Source: Polyangia bacterium (lineage in GTDB: Bacteria; Myxococcota_A; Polyangia; Nannocystales; Nannocystaceae). Taken from it: a stretch of 64,000 nt of DNA. The stretch is taken from contig JAUIKS010000040.1 of NCBI GenBank assembly GCA_030430565.1, positions 1 through 64,000 of the forward strand, written 5' to 3'. Each line of letters starts with the position of its first letter. The stretch's first letter is position 1. Position numbers and translations under genes: made by a program. This document shows, in pieces, positions 24,859 through 35,039 of the stretch. The notes beneath the pieces were generated by a model, which saw nothing but the letters and a program-made list of their open reading frames with translations, was not told where the DNA came from and did no database searches.

Positions 24859-25248
24859 TCAGCTGGCGGCGCTGGCCTGCTCTGCGTAGTCGCCGATCAC
24901 CGAGATGCGATACACGCTGTTCTCAGTCTCGACGTAGAGCAGCTCGCGCTCAGCCGTCGTCAGCACGCGGCGCACCGGGGTCGTGACCATCCGCCGCCCG
25001 TTGGGATCGCGAAACAAGACCATCCCGCGACCGACGACGGGCTCCGAGATCAAGAAGCCGTTGTACGCCTTGCCCACGGTCGCGTTGAGCGATCCGTCAC
25101 CGGATGTCCGGATTTTGGTAGCCAACACCGCGAGCACGACGACAATTAGATTATCGCCCCGCGCTTGCGCACGCCACGGAGTTTTCACCGCGCGAGCAAA
25201 AAACGAGCGACCCGCGTCGCGGAGGAGGCCGCTGAGCTTGTCGCGCAA
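24859..25248 (-). CDS. Small hypothetical protein downstream of batE
   Basis: 129 aa if it begins at a TTG at 25248. The C-terminal 75 residues (from about TVGKAYNGFLISEPVVGRG) have the codon bias of this genome and a compact beta pattern. The first 50 codons are AT-richer, and the start may lie inside at a GTG. A short hydrophobic stretch (LIVVVLAVLAT) may anchor it. It follows batE by 31 bp and may be the last gene of the Bat operon. No family recognised. Confidence 0.5.
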   Translation of the reverse strand: MRDKLSGLLRDAGRSFFARAVKTPWRAQARGDNLIVVVLAVLATKIRTSGDGSLNATVGKAYNGFLISEPVVGRGMVLFRDPNGRRMVTTPVRRVLTTAERELLYVETENSVYRISVIGDYAEQASAAS

Positions 25249-25279
25249 CCTGTCGCAGGGTGCCTCCGTTTGCCCACAC

Positions 25280-26185
25280 TCAGGGGGCCTTGGCGGGCTC
25301 GGAGGTCAGCGCACGGGCTCGAGCGATCCGTCGCGTGCCAGCGCCCGCGAGGTGTCCGAGCGCGATCTCGGGGACCCAGCCCTCGAGCCCGTCGTCCATC
25401 CGGATCTGACACCAGTCGCGCGTGCGGTCGACGACGCGCACCTGGCTGCCGCCCTGAACGGTGAAGATCTGCTTTCGATGCACCCCTGGCGCGTCACGGA
25501 CGGCGACTTGGTCATCGAGCACGATCGCCGGCGGCGCGTTCTGTTCCGCGCGCACCGCCAGACCGTGCGCTGTCCCGAGCACCACGAACAACGCCATCAG
25601 CACGATCACGAGGCTGCCGACGACGTTGGCGCCCGGCGCGGCGCCGCCCGCATGGGGCTCGGATCCGCCCCGACGCTGGCGCCAGCGCGCGATCGTCCAC
25701 AGCGCCAGGCCGAGCCAGCCGAACAACAGCGAGAGCCAGCCGACGACGCGACCGCGAACGGCCGCGCGCACGGGACCCCAGGCGGCGTCGGGCCGACCCA
25801 TCCGCGCGCCCGAGGCCGTGCTCGCGACCTCGGCGCGCCGCTGAACGATGCCGAGGTTGCGCTGCGCCGCGTCGGCGAGCGCCGCCGTCGGTCGCGCCTC
25901 TGGCTGCAGCGCGCGCCGCAGGTGAAAGGTCGCCGGCCCGTAACGACCGAGCTGCGCGTAGGCGGTGCCGAGGTTGTAGCTGAGCGCGGCGCTGCGCCCC
26001 GGGAGCAGGTCCTCGGCCTCCTCTAAGGCCGCGGCCGCGTCCTCCCAGCGCCCGGCCTCGGCCGCCGTCGTCCCGCGCGTGAACGCCTCATCGACCACGT
26101 CCGCGCGCGCCGGGGCGCTCCAGGCGAGCGAGACCGCGAGCGTGATCGTGCCCGTGAGGACGGCGACGCGGCGACGACGACTCAC
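25280..26185 (-). CDS. batE: BatE-like TPR/SH3 membrane protein
   Basis: 301 aa from a GTG at 26185 that overlaps the batD stop as GTGA. Signal peptide (LAVSLAWSAPARA), then a tetratricopeptide region (residues about 30-115, LSYNLGTAYAQLGRYGPATF), two membrane helices (about 150-170 and 188-208), and a bacterial SH3-like domain (QVRVVDRTRDWCQIRMDDG then EGWV). The order TPR-TM-SH3 fits BatE of aerotolerance operons. It probably assembles with BatA-D at the membrane or periplasm. Confidence 0.85.
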   Translation of the reverse strand: MSRRRRVAVLTGTITLAVSLAWSAPARADVVDEAFTRGTTAAEAGRWEDAAAALEEAEDLLPGRSAALSYNLGTAYAQLGRYGPATFHLRRALQPEARPTAALADAAQRNLGIVQRRAEVASTASGARMGRPDAAWGPVRAAVRGRVVGWLSLLFGWLGLALWTIARWRQRRGGSEPHAGGAAPGANVVGSLVIVLMALFVVLGTAHGLAVRAEQNAPPAIVLDDQVAVRDAPGVHRKQIFTVQGGSQVRVVDRTRDWCQIRMDDGLEGWVPEIALGHLAGAGTRRIARARALTSEPAKAP

Positions 26186-28071
26186 GCGCCCTCCCTCCCG
26201 CGGGTCGCCAAGCTCGAGCGGCGCACGAGGGAGAGCGCCTGCTCGAGCACGGCCTCGCGCTCTTCCGCTCGCTCGCTCGCGGCGGCGCCGAAGCGCGCCG
26301 CGTCGCAGCGGTCGAGCAGCGCGCCGAGGCCCGAGACGTCGTCTTCCGAGACCCCGCGCGACCGCAGCAGCGCGAGCAGCCGCCTGCGCGGAAGACCATG
26401 TCCTTCTGGACCGGCGCGCTCGACCGCGGCGCCCTGCAGCAGCTGACTGACCGCGCCGTAGAAGCCCTCGCCGCCCGCGACCGCCGCCTCCGCTTCGGCC
26501 GCGAGCGAGCGACGCCGCGCCGCTCGAGCCGCGGCCTCGCGCGCCGCGTCGTCGGGGCCGAAGCGCCGCCACAGCGCCTGACCGCCGGTGATCGCCGCCG
26601 CCGCCGCCGGGACGCCGAGCATCCCGTACAGCCAGCGACGAAACGCGCGCCGCGGGTCTCCGCTCCCGGCGTCGACGCGCGGCACCGACTCGGGCGTCAT
26701 CAGCGGCGCGAACAAGTCCGCGTCGTCGCTGGTCGCCTGCGCCGTCGCCTCGCTGACGGGCGCGGCCGCGCCGTCGCTCGAGGGTGCCGGCGCGTTGGGG
26801 TCAGCGGTGACCTCGAGCGCGATCGGCCGGCTCGCGACCGTCTGATAGCGCTCGGTCGCGGGGTTAAAGAAGCTGAAGCGGTGCGCCGGGATCTCGAGCG
26901 CGCCCGCCTGCTCGGGGATGACCAAAAACTCGTAGCGCCGCTCGCCGCCCACGCGCTCGCCCTCATAGGTCGCCAGCTCGACCTTGGGGTCGTAGCGACG
27001 CATGCCCGGGAGCGCCGGCCACTCGCCGGGATCGATCGCCTTGATGTTGCCGGTCCCCGTGATCGTCAGGGTCAGCGTCAGCGGCTCGCCCTGCTTGACC
27101 GCCGCGCGGTCGACCTCGGTCGTGATCTTAAAATTGCCGACGTTGTTCGGCGAGAAGCCCGCCGGCTGCCCCGCGGCTGGGAGCGGCTGGACCTCGAGCT
27201 TGAGCGCCTGCCCGGCGACCCGCCGCAGGCGCTGCACCGGGCGAAACAGGTCCGCGACGATCCCGACATCGGCCTGCGGGCGCCCGATCGTCAGCTCGCC
27301 TGCGCGCTGGGGGAACAGCGCGCGGCGCAGGATCGTGTGCACGCGGAAGCGCTGCCCGCCGACCGCCTCGACCCGCTGCGGCCGGACGTTCAGCTCCTCG
27401 GTCCAGAAGTCCTGAAAGCCAGGTGGATCGGTGAGCGAGATGTCGACGCGGCGGCCGAGCCGCTCGTACAGCTCGATCGCGTAGATCACCTGCTCGCCGA
27501 CGTAGGGCCTCGGCTTGTCGACGCGCAGCCACAGAAACAGGTCTCCCGGCGCCTCCTGGGGCTTGTCCGCGCCGCTCGCCGCCACGGCCTCCTCGGGCAC
27601 CGCCGCGCCGACGACCTCGAGCACCGGGATCCGCGGCGCGCGGATCTTCGCGCCGTTGTGCTTGACGTGCACCGGGAGCTTGAATTTGCCCGGCTTGGTG
27701 GGCAGCAGGAAGTAGGTGTAGCTGATGGTGGTCCGGCGGGTGACCTGTCCGTTGATCCATGAGGTGCTCTGCCCCTGGCTCGTCATCGGCCCCTTGAGCT
27801 CGATCCCCATCGTTGAAAAATCCGGCAGCTCCGGCTCCGGCGCGCGCCCGCCTCGCCCCTCGAGCGCGATCTCGATGACGTAGCGGACGCCCTCGCCGAC
27901 GTTGACGCGGCCGCGCTCGAGCTGCACCTGCAGCTGCACCCCGCCGGCTGCGGGCGCGGGACCCGCCCAGGCGCGGGGCGTCTCCACGAGCGCGAGCGCG
28001 AGCGCGCCCACCCCGAGCGCGAGCACACGCCGACGCGCGACGCTCGATCGGTCGTCTCGCGCCGCGCTCAC
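26182..28071 (-). CDS. batD: BatD family periplasmic/membrane protein
   Basis: 629 aa from a GTG at 28071, overlapping the batC stop as GTGA. A twin-Arg-like N terminus and hydrophobic segment (RRRVLALGVGALALALVE) lead to a series of beta-sandwich repeats, beginning VQLQVQLERGRVNVGEGVRY and TTISYTYFLLPTKPGKFKLP, typical of the oxygen-tolerance BatD family. A C-terminal membrane helix near 465-485 and an Ala-rich cytoplasmic tail follow. The role in the complex is structural; the ligand is unknown. Confidence 0.9.
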   Translation of the reverse strand: MSAARDDRSSVARRRVLALGVGALALALVETPRAWAGPAPAAGGVQLQVQLERGRVNVGEGVRYVIEIALEGRGGRAPEPELPDFSTMGIELKGPMTSQGQSTSWINGQVTRRTTISYTYFLLPTKPGKFKLPVHVKHNGAKIRAPRIPVLEVVGAAVPEEAVAASGADKPQEAPGDLFLWLRVDKPRPYVGEQVIYAIELYERLGRRVDISLTDPPGFQDFWTEELNVRPQRVEAVGGQRFRVHTILRRALFPQRAGELTIGRPQADVGIVADLFRPVQRLRRVAGQALKLEVQPLPAAGQPAGFSPNNVGNFKITTEVDRAAVKQGEPLTLTLTITGTGNIKAIDPGEWPALPGMRRYDPKVELATYEGERVGGERRYEFLVIPEQAGALEIPAHRFSFFNPATERYQTVASRPIALEVTADPNAPAPSSDGAAAPVSEATAQATSDDADLFAPLMTPESVPRVDAGSGDPRRAFRRWLYGMLGVPAAAAAITGGQALWRRFGPDDAAREAAARAARRRSLAAEAEAAVAGGEGFYGAVSQLLQGAAVERAGPEGHGLPRRRLLALLRSRGVSEDDVSGLGALLDRCDAARFGAAASERAEEREAVLEQALSLVRRSSLATRGREGA

Positions 28072-28928
28072 CAGTCCTTCTCCACCGGCACCATCACGGC
28101 GGGCGGCCGCCCGAGCAGGAAGCGGTCCTGCTCGTCGAGCTGCTCCAGCGCCTTGTCGAGGTCGGCCTTGTCCATCGGCTGCGGCTGCGGCTGCTGCTCG
28201 TCCTGCGGCTGCTGCTCGTCTTGCTGCTGCTCGTCCTGCTGCTGCTCGTCCTGCTGCTGCTCGTCCGACTTCTCTTCGTCCTGCTTCTCTTCGTCCTGCT
28301 TCTCTTCGTCTTGCTTCTCTTCGTCCTGCTTCTCTTCGTCCTGCTTCTCTTCGTCTTGCTTCTCTTCGTCTTGCTTCTCTTCGTCCTGCTTCTCTTCGTC
28401 TTGCTTCTCTTCGTCCTGGTTCTCCTGGTCCTGGTCCTCTTGGTCCTGGTCCTGGTTCTCCTGGTCTTCTTGATCCTGCTCCTCTTGCTCCTCTTCCTCC
28501 TGCTTCTTGCGCAGGAGCGCGAGCTCGAGGTTCCACTTGGCCGCGCGGTGCTCGGGGTTGGCCTTAAGACAATTCGTGTAGCGCTCGATCGCCGCGTCCC
28601 AGGCCGAGTTGTCGAAGTCGATGTTGCCGATCTCGTACTCGGCGCTCGCCCTCACCTGGGCGTCATCGGCCTCGGTCCCGCGCTCAAACGCCTTGCGCGC
28701 CTCTTCTTTGTTGTCCTGGGCCAGGTAGACGAGCCCGCGGTTGTAGTGCAGCTCGGCCCGCTCGCCGAGCCACTCCTCGGCGGTCTCGTAGGCCGCCAGC
28801 GCGTCCTCGTGCTCGCCGGCCTCGTAGGCCGCGATCCCGCGCTCGATGTCGCTGTTCTTGGCGGCCAGCGCGGTCGCCAGCCAGCCCGCGGCGAGCAGCG
28901 TCAACGTGAACTTTGGAACACCCGCCAT
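28068..28928 (-). CDS. batC: BatC-like TPR protein with long acidic/Gln repeat
   Basis: 286 aa. ATG 28928 overlaps the batB stop as ATGA. Signal sequence (LLAAGWLATALAA), then TPR units to about residue 140 (ELHYNRGLVYLAQDNKEEAR). A tail of about 100 residues, built of Gln/Glu/Asp/Lys repeats, includes ten DEEKQ-type pentads followed by QQQDE units. The C terminus returns to normal sequence (DKALEQLDEQDRFLLGRPP). The tail is probably extended and charged. The encoding DNA is a 15-bp repeat, so length is likely to vary between strains. Confidence 0.87.
   Translation of the reverse strand: MAGVPKFTLTLLAAGWLATALAAKNSDIERGIAAYEAGEHEDALAAYETAEEWLGERAELHYNRGLVYLAQDNKEEARKAFERGTEADDAQVRASAEYEIGNIDFDNSAWDAAIERYTNCLKANPEHRAAKWNLELALLRKKQEEEEQEEQDQEDQENQDQDQEDQDQENQDEEKQDEEKQDEEKQDEEKQDEEKQDEEKQDEEKQDEEKQDEEKQDEEKSDEQQQDEQQQDEQQQDEQQPQDEQQPQPQPMDKADLDKALEQLDEQDRFLLGRPPAVMVPVEKDW
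28269..28418. repeat. 15-bp coding tandem repeat in batC, about ten copies
   Basis: Units of the form TTCGTC[C/T]TGCTTCTC follow each other with only C/T changes at one position. They encode the DEEKQ pentads. Related 15-bp units, TCCTGCTGCTGCTCG, continue to the left (about 28195-28265) and encode the QQQDE pentads. Confidence 0.9.
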
Positions 28929-30130
28929 CACGCGCTCCTCCTCCGCCGCTCGCCGAGGCCCAGCGACAGCGACAGCAGCAGCAGGGCCGGCAGGACCACG
29001 AAGGCGAAGCCCTCGTCGCGGTGGATCTCCACCGTGTCCTCTCGCTGCGCGCGCGACAGCGTGGTCAACCACTCGCCGACCTTGTCGAGGCCGAAGTGCT
29101 GCGGGTCGACGTGCACGTACTCGCCGCCGGTCGTCGTCGCCAGCTGCTTGAGCAGCCCCTCGTCGACGCGGGTCATCACGTAATTCCCGTCTTTGTCGGT
29201 CTGGTAGCCGGCGGGCTCACCGTTCTCGTCGAACTTCTGGATCGGCTCGCCCGAGGCCGAGCCGATGCCCACCGTGTAGATCCGGATCCCCAGGCGCGCG
29301 GCCTCCTCGGCCGCCTCCACCGGCTTCGAGGTCGTGTCCTCGCCGTCGGTGAGCAGGATGATCACCTGGTCCGCCTCGCCCGAGACCGGCGCCTGCTCGC
29401 CCTCGGCCTCGGCGGCCTCCTCGCCCTCCTGCGCCCGGGCCTCCCGCAGGTACTGCAGCGAGAGCCGCAGCGCCTTGCCGATCGCGGTGCCGCCGGGGTT
29501 CTCGAAGCGCGGGTCCGCCTTCTGCAGGTACAGCTTGAGCAGCCGCGCGTCGCGGGTCACCGGCAGCCCGCGCGCCGAGCCGGCGAACACCACCAGGCCC
29601 ACGCGATCGCCCTGATTCTCCGCCCGGTCGAGGAAGCGGCGCAGCTCGGCCGCGACCCGCTCGCTGCGCGAGGGGTACACGTCCTGGGCCAGCATCGACT
29701 TGCTGTAGTCGACCACCAAGACCACGTCGAGGCCGCTCGCGGGCACGATGCGCGCGACCCCGCCGTACTGCAGCCGGATCAGCCCGAGCACGATGCACAG
29801 CGAGGTCAGCACGGTCAGCACCGCCGCCGTGAGCCGGTTGCCTCGGTGCACGCCGGCCAGCAGCTTGCCGACCAGCGCCGGGTTGCCGAGCGCCGCGATC
29901 GCGCGCCCGCGCTGACGCGCGGCCCAGATGTACGCGGCGGCCACCAGCGGCACGAAGATCAGCAGCCACAGAAGATCCGGACGAGCCGGCACGAGGCCCT
30001 CGAGCACGCTGAGCGTGATGTTGCTGGCGTCGCTCCCACCGCCCGCGACGGCCTCTACCGCCTCTACCGCCTCCGCGGCGGGCTCGAGCAGCCGACTCGA
30101 GAGCGCGCTAGCGAGCTGAAGCGAGTGCAT
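28928..30130 (-). CDS. batB: BatB VWA-domain membrane protein
   Basis: 400 aa from ATG 30130, overlapping the batA stop as ATGA. Two membrane helices (about residues 52-70 and 98-115), then a von Willebrand A domain with an intact MIDAS: DYSKSM (D-x-S-x-S), a Thr in GGTAIGKAL and LTDGEDTTS. A C-terminal helix (FVVLPALLLLSLSLGLG) anchors the end. An acidic loop, EGEEAAEAEGEQ, is inserted before the fourth strand. It pairs with BatA. Confidence 0.93.
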   Translation of the reverse strand: MHSLQLASALSSRLLEPAAEAVEAVEAVAGGGSDASNITLSVLEGLVPARPDLLWLLIFVPLVAAAYIWAARQRGRAIAALGNPALVGKLLAGVHRGNRLTAAVLTVLTSLCIVLGLIRLQYGGVARIVPASGLDVVLVVDYSKSMLAQDVYPSRSERVAAELRRFLDRAENQGDRVGLVVFAGSARGLPVTRDARLLKLYLQKADPRFENPGGTAIGKALRLSLQYLREARAQEGEEAAEAEGEQAPVSGEADQVIILLTDGEDTTSKPVEAAEEAARLGIRIYTVGIGSASGEPIQKFDENGEPAGYQTDKDGNYVMTRVDEGLLKQLATTTGGEYVHVDPQHFGLDKVGEWLTTLSRAQREDTVEIHRDEGFAFVVLPALLLLSLSLGLGERRRRSA

Positions 30131-31332
30131 CACGGGAACCTCCGCAGGCGCGTGTTTCGCAGCAGGACGTCGAGCAGCAGCAAGAGGAACGCCGGCCACA
30201 GAAACAGGTGAAACAGCTCGGCTCGGACCTGCTCGCCGGCGACCGTGGATTTTTCAAGCTTGTCGAGCAGGTCCTGAAAGGTCGTGCGCAGCGAGTCGGG
30301 GTCCTTGGCCTTGTAGGCGTAGCCGCCGGTGATGCTGGAGATCCGCTCGAGCTGCGCCGGGTCGACCCGATCCGAGCCCATGCGGTGGTCGCCGATCAGC
30401 ACGGTGTAGACGATCACCCCGCGCTCGGCGGCCTCCTCGGCCGCGGTGTCGGGGTTGATCCCGCCGGCGTTGTGCTTGCCGTCGGTCACCAAGACCACGA
30501 CCTTCGAGCTCGCCTCGCTCTCGTCCAGGCGGTTGAGCGCGACGCCCAGGCCCGCCCCGATCGCCGTGCGCGAGCCGTCGATGCTGCCGAGCTGCAGCTT
30601 TTCGAGCAGCCCGCGCAGGACCCCGTGGTCGATGGTCAGCGGCGCGACCGAGGACGCGTAGCTGCCGAAGGCGACGAGGCCGATGCGGTCGTGGGGGCGG
30701 CGGGTGATGAACTCGTCGATCACCGCCTTGGCCGCCTCGAGGCGGTTGGGGTACATGTCCCGAAGCTCCATCGACTTGCTGAGGTCGATGGCGACCGCGA
30801 TGTCGATGCCCTCGTGCTCGATGCGATCGGTGAAGCGGCTCGACTGCGGGCGCGCGAGCGCGACCGCCAGCAGCACCGCGGCCGCGAGCCGCAGACCGTC
30901 GGGCAGCCAGGCGAGGTAGGCGGCGAGGCCCGGACGCAGGCGCCGAGCCGACAGCGTCCGCGAGAACCGCAGCGTCGCGGGTCGGGGCGCGAGCGCCTGC
31001 CGAAGCACCAGCGCGAGCACCGGGAGCGCCGCCGTCAGCAGCCACCACGGCCGGTCGATGACGACATGCCGAAGGTCCTGCCGCAAGATCAACGCCAGGG
31101 TCCCGGCGCTCAGCGTGAGCGCGAGCAGGGCGAAGCCGAAGATCGGCAGCAGCGGATAGAACGGCCCCCGGCGGACGAGTCGACGCGGCGCTCGCCGTCG
31201 CGGCCGTCGCCGCGCCTGCCGCCTTTGTCGCTTGCGCGCCTCCTCGCGCTCGAGCGCGGTCATCGTCGCGGACGCGGACGAGGCCCCGGGCTCCTGCTGT
31301 GACGTCGACGTGGCGGTCTCGGGGGAGCTCAC
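30130..31332 (-). CDS. batA: BatA VWA-domain membrane protein
   Basis: 400 aa from a GTG at 31332 that overlaps the upstream stop as GTGA. A long basic N terminus (QARRRPRRRAPRRLVRRG) precedes two helices, then a VWA domain with MIDAS residues DLSKSM, a Thr in SRTAIGAGL and VTDGKHNAGG. A C-terminal helix pair (LFLWPAFLLLLLDVLL) follows. The topology matches BatA/YfbK-like proteins. The basic extension is longer than usual. Confidence 0.93.
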   Translation of the reverse strand: MSSPETATSTSQQEPGASSASATMTALEREEARKRQRRQARRRPRRRAPRRLVRRGPFYPLLPIFGFALLALTLSAGTLALILRQDLRHVVIDRPWWLLTAALPVLALVLRQALAPRPATLRFSRTLSARRLRPGLAAYLAWLPDGLRLAAAVLLAVALARPQSSRFTDRIEHEGIDIAVAIDLSKSMELRDMYPNRLEAAKAVIDEFITRRPHDRIGLVAFGSYASSVAPLTIDHGVLRGLLEKLQLGSIDGSRTAIGAGLGVALNRLDESEASSKVVVLVTDGKHNAGGINPDTAAEEAAERGVIVYTVLIGDHRMGSDRVDPAQLERISSITGGYAYKAKDPDSLRTTFQDLLDKLEKSTVAGEQVRAELFHLFLWPAFLLLLLDVLLRNTRLRRFP

Positions 31333-32981
31333 GCGTTCACCTCCTTGGTCGCGGACTTCGACGCGCTCGCGTCCCCAACTTCCTTTTTGTCTTCGTCTTT
31401 GTCTTCGTCGTCGCCGCCATCCCCCACAACCTCGGCCGGCTTGTTCGGCGCGGCCGCGGGCTGCTGCTTCGGCGCGTCGTCGTCGAGCTCGTCGGCGTCG
31501 TCGTCATCACCATCCTCGGGCGCCTCGTCGCCCTCGGCGGCCGCGCGAGCGGGCTCACCCGGCTTCGGGATCGTCGTCTCGACCATCTCGCGGACCTGAC
31601 CGATGGCCGCGCGCGCCTCGTCCTGCTCCGGCTCGAAGCGCGCGAACTTCACCAGGTCGGCGTGGGACAAGAACCGGATCACGTCGTCCGGATCGAGCGG
31701 CTCGATCCGCGCGCCCGAGCGCATCAGCGCGAGCCGGATCTCCTCGGTGGTGCGGTCGAGCGCCTCGATCCCGAAGCGCCCCTCGATGTAGGTCTTCGCG
31801 ATCTCGGTCAGCTCCAAGTAGTAGTCGGCGTAGCGCTGCTCCTCGACGAGCGACTGCTCCTCGAGCTCCTGGAGCGCCTTGAGGGCGGTCTCGTGGGCGG
31901 GCACCGGCGGCGGCAGGAGCTCGGGCCGCGGGCGCCGACGCCAGCGCATGATCAGCAGCGTGAGCAAGAAGCCGACGAACAGCGCGACGAGCGAGCTGTA
32001 GATGATCAGCTCGGCCCGCTCGTTGGGATACTCGAGCGAGTACGGCGAGTCCTCGCCCTCGCGCTTCGGCTCGTTCTCGTTGGCCAGCAGGCTGTCGACG
32101 ACGAAGCGCGTCGGCGCGACCGTCACCGTCTGCACGTTGCCCTCGGTGTCGAGGTAGGTCAGCGGGAAGCTCGGGACCGCGGCCTCGCCGGGGCGGAAGC
32201 GCTGCAGCGTGATCGTGAAGCGCTTTCGAAACCCCTCGCCCGTCGACTCGGGCTCGGACTCGTCGACCGCGACCACGTGCAGCGGCGAGAAGTCGAGGCC
32301 CATCGGCAGGTTGACGGTCACGCCGGCGGCGTAGGCCGCGATGACCTCGAGGGTCAGCAGATCGCCGACGTTGGAAGGATCGGGCGTGAGCTCGGTCCGC
32401 ACGGTGACGAGCTCATCGGCGGAGGTCGTGACCGTGCGCTCGCCGGTGACCGCCGGCGTGGCCTTTGGGGCAGCTGCCGCGGGCGCGGCGCTCGGGGGAG
32501 GCGCGACCGACGGAGACGGAGTTGGCGCGGGCGCGGTCGCCGTTGCGGGCGCCGGCGCTGACGGGACCGGATCCGCTCCGGGCGCCGGCGCTGACGGGAC
32601 CGGATCCGCTCCGGGCGCCGGCGCTGCCGGGGTCGGGTCGCTCGGCGATTTCGCGGGCGCTGACGGCGTGACTGCGGGAGAGGGCGACGGGGGCGCGGGC
32701 GGAAGAGCGACCGGCGCGCGGTCGGGGCCCGGCTGCGGCGCCGCGGAGGGCGGGGGCGCCGCGGGTTCGGGCGCCGCGGGTTGGGGTGTGGGCGTGGGCG
32801 TACCGGCGGGCGCCGGCGTCGGCGCGGCGCTGACCGTCGGCGAGCCCGCGAGCGCGCCGAGCAGCGCGAGCGTCGACAATGACATGACCCAAAAGCCATG
32901 CAAATGCGTCCTCGCTGCGCTCCTCCCCGGCATCACGGCGACGCGGGGAATCGTAGCAGACTCGCGCTCCCTCGCCGTCAT
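31329..32981 (-). CDS. BatX-like membrane protein with Pro-rich periplasmic linker
   Basis: 550 aa; ATG 32981 overlaps the DUF58 stop as ATGA. A signal-like helix (LSTLALLGALAGSPTVSAA) may be preceded by a long N-region, or translation may start at an inner ATG, 32885. Residues about 53-170 are Pro/Ala-rich with repeats of APGADPVPSAP. A beta-rich domain, one helix (IIYSSLVALFVGFLLTLLIM) and a cytoplasmic helical domain (YYLELTEIAKTYIEGRFGI) follow, then an acidic/Lys tail. Position between DUF58 and batA matches BatX (DUF4381-like) of other operons. Confidence 0.75.
   Translation of the reverse strand: MTARERESATIPRVAVMPGRSAARTHLHGFWVMSLSTLALLGALAGSPTVSAAPTPAPAGTPTPTPQPAAPEPAAPPPSAAPQPGPDRAPVALPPAPPSPSPAVTPSAPAKSPSDPTPAAPAPGADPVPSAPAPGADPVPSAPAPATATAPAPTPSPSVAPPPSAAPAAAAPKATPAVTGERTVTTSADELVTVRTELTPDPSNVGDLLTLEVIAAYAAGVTVNLPMGLDFSPLHVVAVDESEPESTGEGFRKRFTITLQRFRPGEAAVPSFPLTYLDTEGNVQTVTVAPTRFVVDSLLANENEPKREGEDSPYSLEYPNERAELIIYSSLVALFVGFLLTLLIMRWRRRPRPELLPPPVPAHETALKALQELEEQSLVEEQRYADYYLELTEIAKTYIEGRFGIEALDRTTEEIRLALMRSGARIEPLDPDDVIRFLSHADLVKFARFEPEQDEARAAIGQVREMVETTIPKPGEPARAAAEGDEAPEDGDDDDADELDDDAPKQQPAAAPNKPAEVVGDGGDDEDKDEDKKEVGDASASKSATKEVNA
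32560..32625. repeat. 33-bp perfect tandem duplication in the BatX-like gene
   Basis: The 33-bp unit at 32560-32592 is repeated exactly at 32593-32625, and a 12-bp piece of it precedes the first copy. It encodes an eleven-residue repeat of the Pro-rich linker and looks recent, since no bases differ. Confidence 0.85.
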
Positions 32982-33973
32982 CGCCGCATCCTCCGGGCCC
33001 GTCGCGCGAAGAAGTTGACCAGCGGCCGCTGCCAGTTGGTCCCGCAGCGAATGTCGAGATGCTCCAGCCGCAGCTTGCGCATGAGCTTGTCGAAGCGCTC
33101 GCGCTCGCGGGCGACGCGCTCGCGGTAGCGCGCGACCCTGCGCGGGTTGAGGTCGATGAAGTGATCGCCGCCCAGCTCGAGCAGCTCGAGATCCTCGAGC
33201 GCGACCAGGCCGAGCGCGGGCAGCTCGAGCTCGACCGGATCCTCGACGCGGATCGGGATCAGGTCGTGGCGTCGCCTGGCGATCTTGAGCGCGCGCTCGA
33301 AGGGCTCGGTGTCCGCCTTGCCCCTGCCCTTGCGCCCCAGCCGGCGCCGGCGCCCGCTCGGGATCGCGTCGACGAAGTCCGAGATCAGGATCGCGACGCT
33401 GTGGCGCACCGCGAGCCGCGAGAGGTACTCGAGGCCCGCCGCCGGCTTGGTCCCGCGGTGCTCGGGCTCGTGACTCAGCACCCGCGAGATCACCGCGAGC
33501 ACGTGCTTTCGCCCGCTGCGCGGCGGGACGAAGACCTCGACCCGGTCCGTGAAGCCGATCAGCCCCACCCGGTCGTTATTGAAGATCGCCGAGAACGCGA
33601 AGGTCGCGGCCAGCCGCGCGACGAGGCCGCGCTTGTCGTAGTCGCGCGTCCCGAGGTCCAGGCTCGAGGACATGTCCACGAGCAGCATGACGGTCAGCTC
33701 GCGCTCCTCGGTGAACAGCTTGACGTGCGGCTCACCTGTCCGCGCGGTCACGTTCCAGTCGATCGCGCGCACGTCGTCGCCGGGGGTGTAGGCGCGGACC
33801 TCGGAGAACGCGATGCCCTGCCCCTTGAACACCGACTGGTAGGAGCCCGCGAGGTGCTGGTTGACGAGCCGCGAGGTCTGGATCTCGATGCGCCGGATCT
33901 CGCGCAGCATCTCGGTCGTCTGCGCGAGCGTGGCCCCGGAGCGCCGCGTGCCTGGATCGGAGCGTTGCCTCAT
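32978..33973 (-). CDS. DUF58 domain protein of the Bat operon
   Basis: 331 aa soluble protein. Typical DUF58 signature YQSVFKGQGIAFSEVRAYTP followed by GDDVRAIDWNVTARTG, then a VWA-like LLVDMSSSLDLG. Such proteins are usual partners of MoxR ATPases and may present clients to them or to the Bat membrane proteins. It starts 55 bp after the MoxR stop and is coupled by ATGA to the BatX-like gene. A basic C-terminal end (FFARRARRMRR) is present. Confidence 0.93.
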   Translation of the reverse strand: MRQRSDPGTRRSGATLAQTTEMLREIRRIEIQTSRLVNQHLAGSYQSVFKGQGIAFSEVRAYTPGDDVRAIDWNVTARTGEPHVKLFTEERELTVMLLVDMSSSLDLGTRDYDKRGLVARLAATFAFSAIFNNDRVGLIGFTDRVEVFVPPRSGRKHVLAVISRVLSHEPEHRGTKPAAGLEYLSRLAVRHSVAILISDFVDAIPSGRRRRLGRKGRGKADTEPFERALKIARRRHDLIPIRVEDPVELELPALGLVALEDLELLELGGDHFIDLNPRRVARYRERVARERERFDKLMRKLRLEHLDIRCGTNWQRPLVNFFARRARRMRR

Positions 33974-34028
33974 GACGTGATGACGTGAAGGTTCAGTCAG
34001 GTACGATCAAGCAGGAGCTGGGACGCCG

Positions 34029-35039
<1,011 letters not shown>

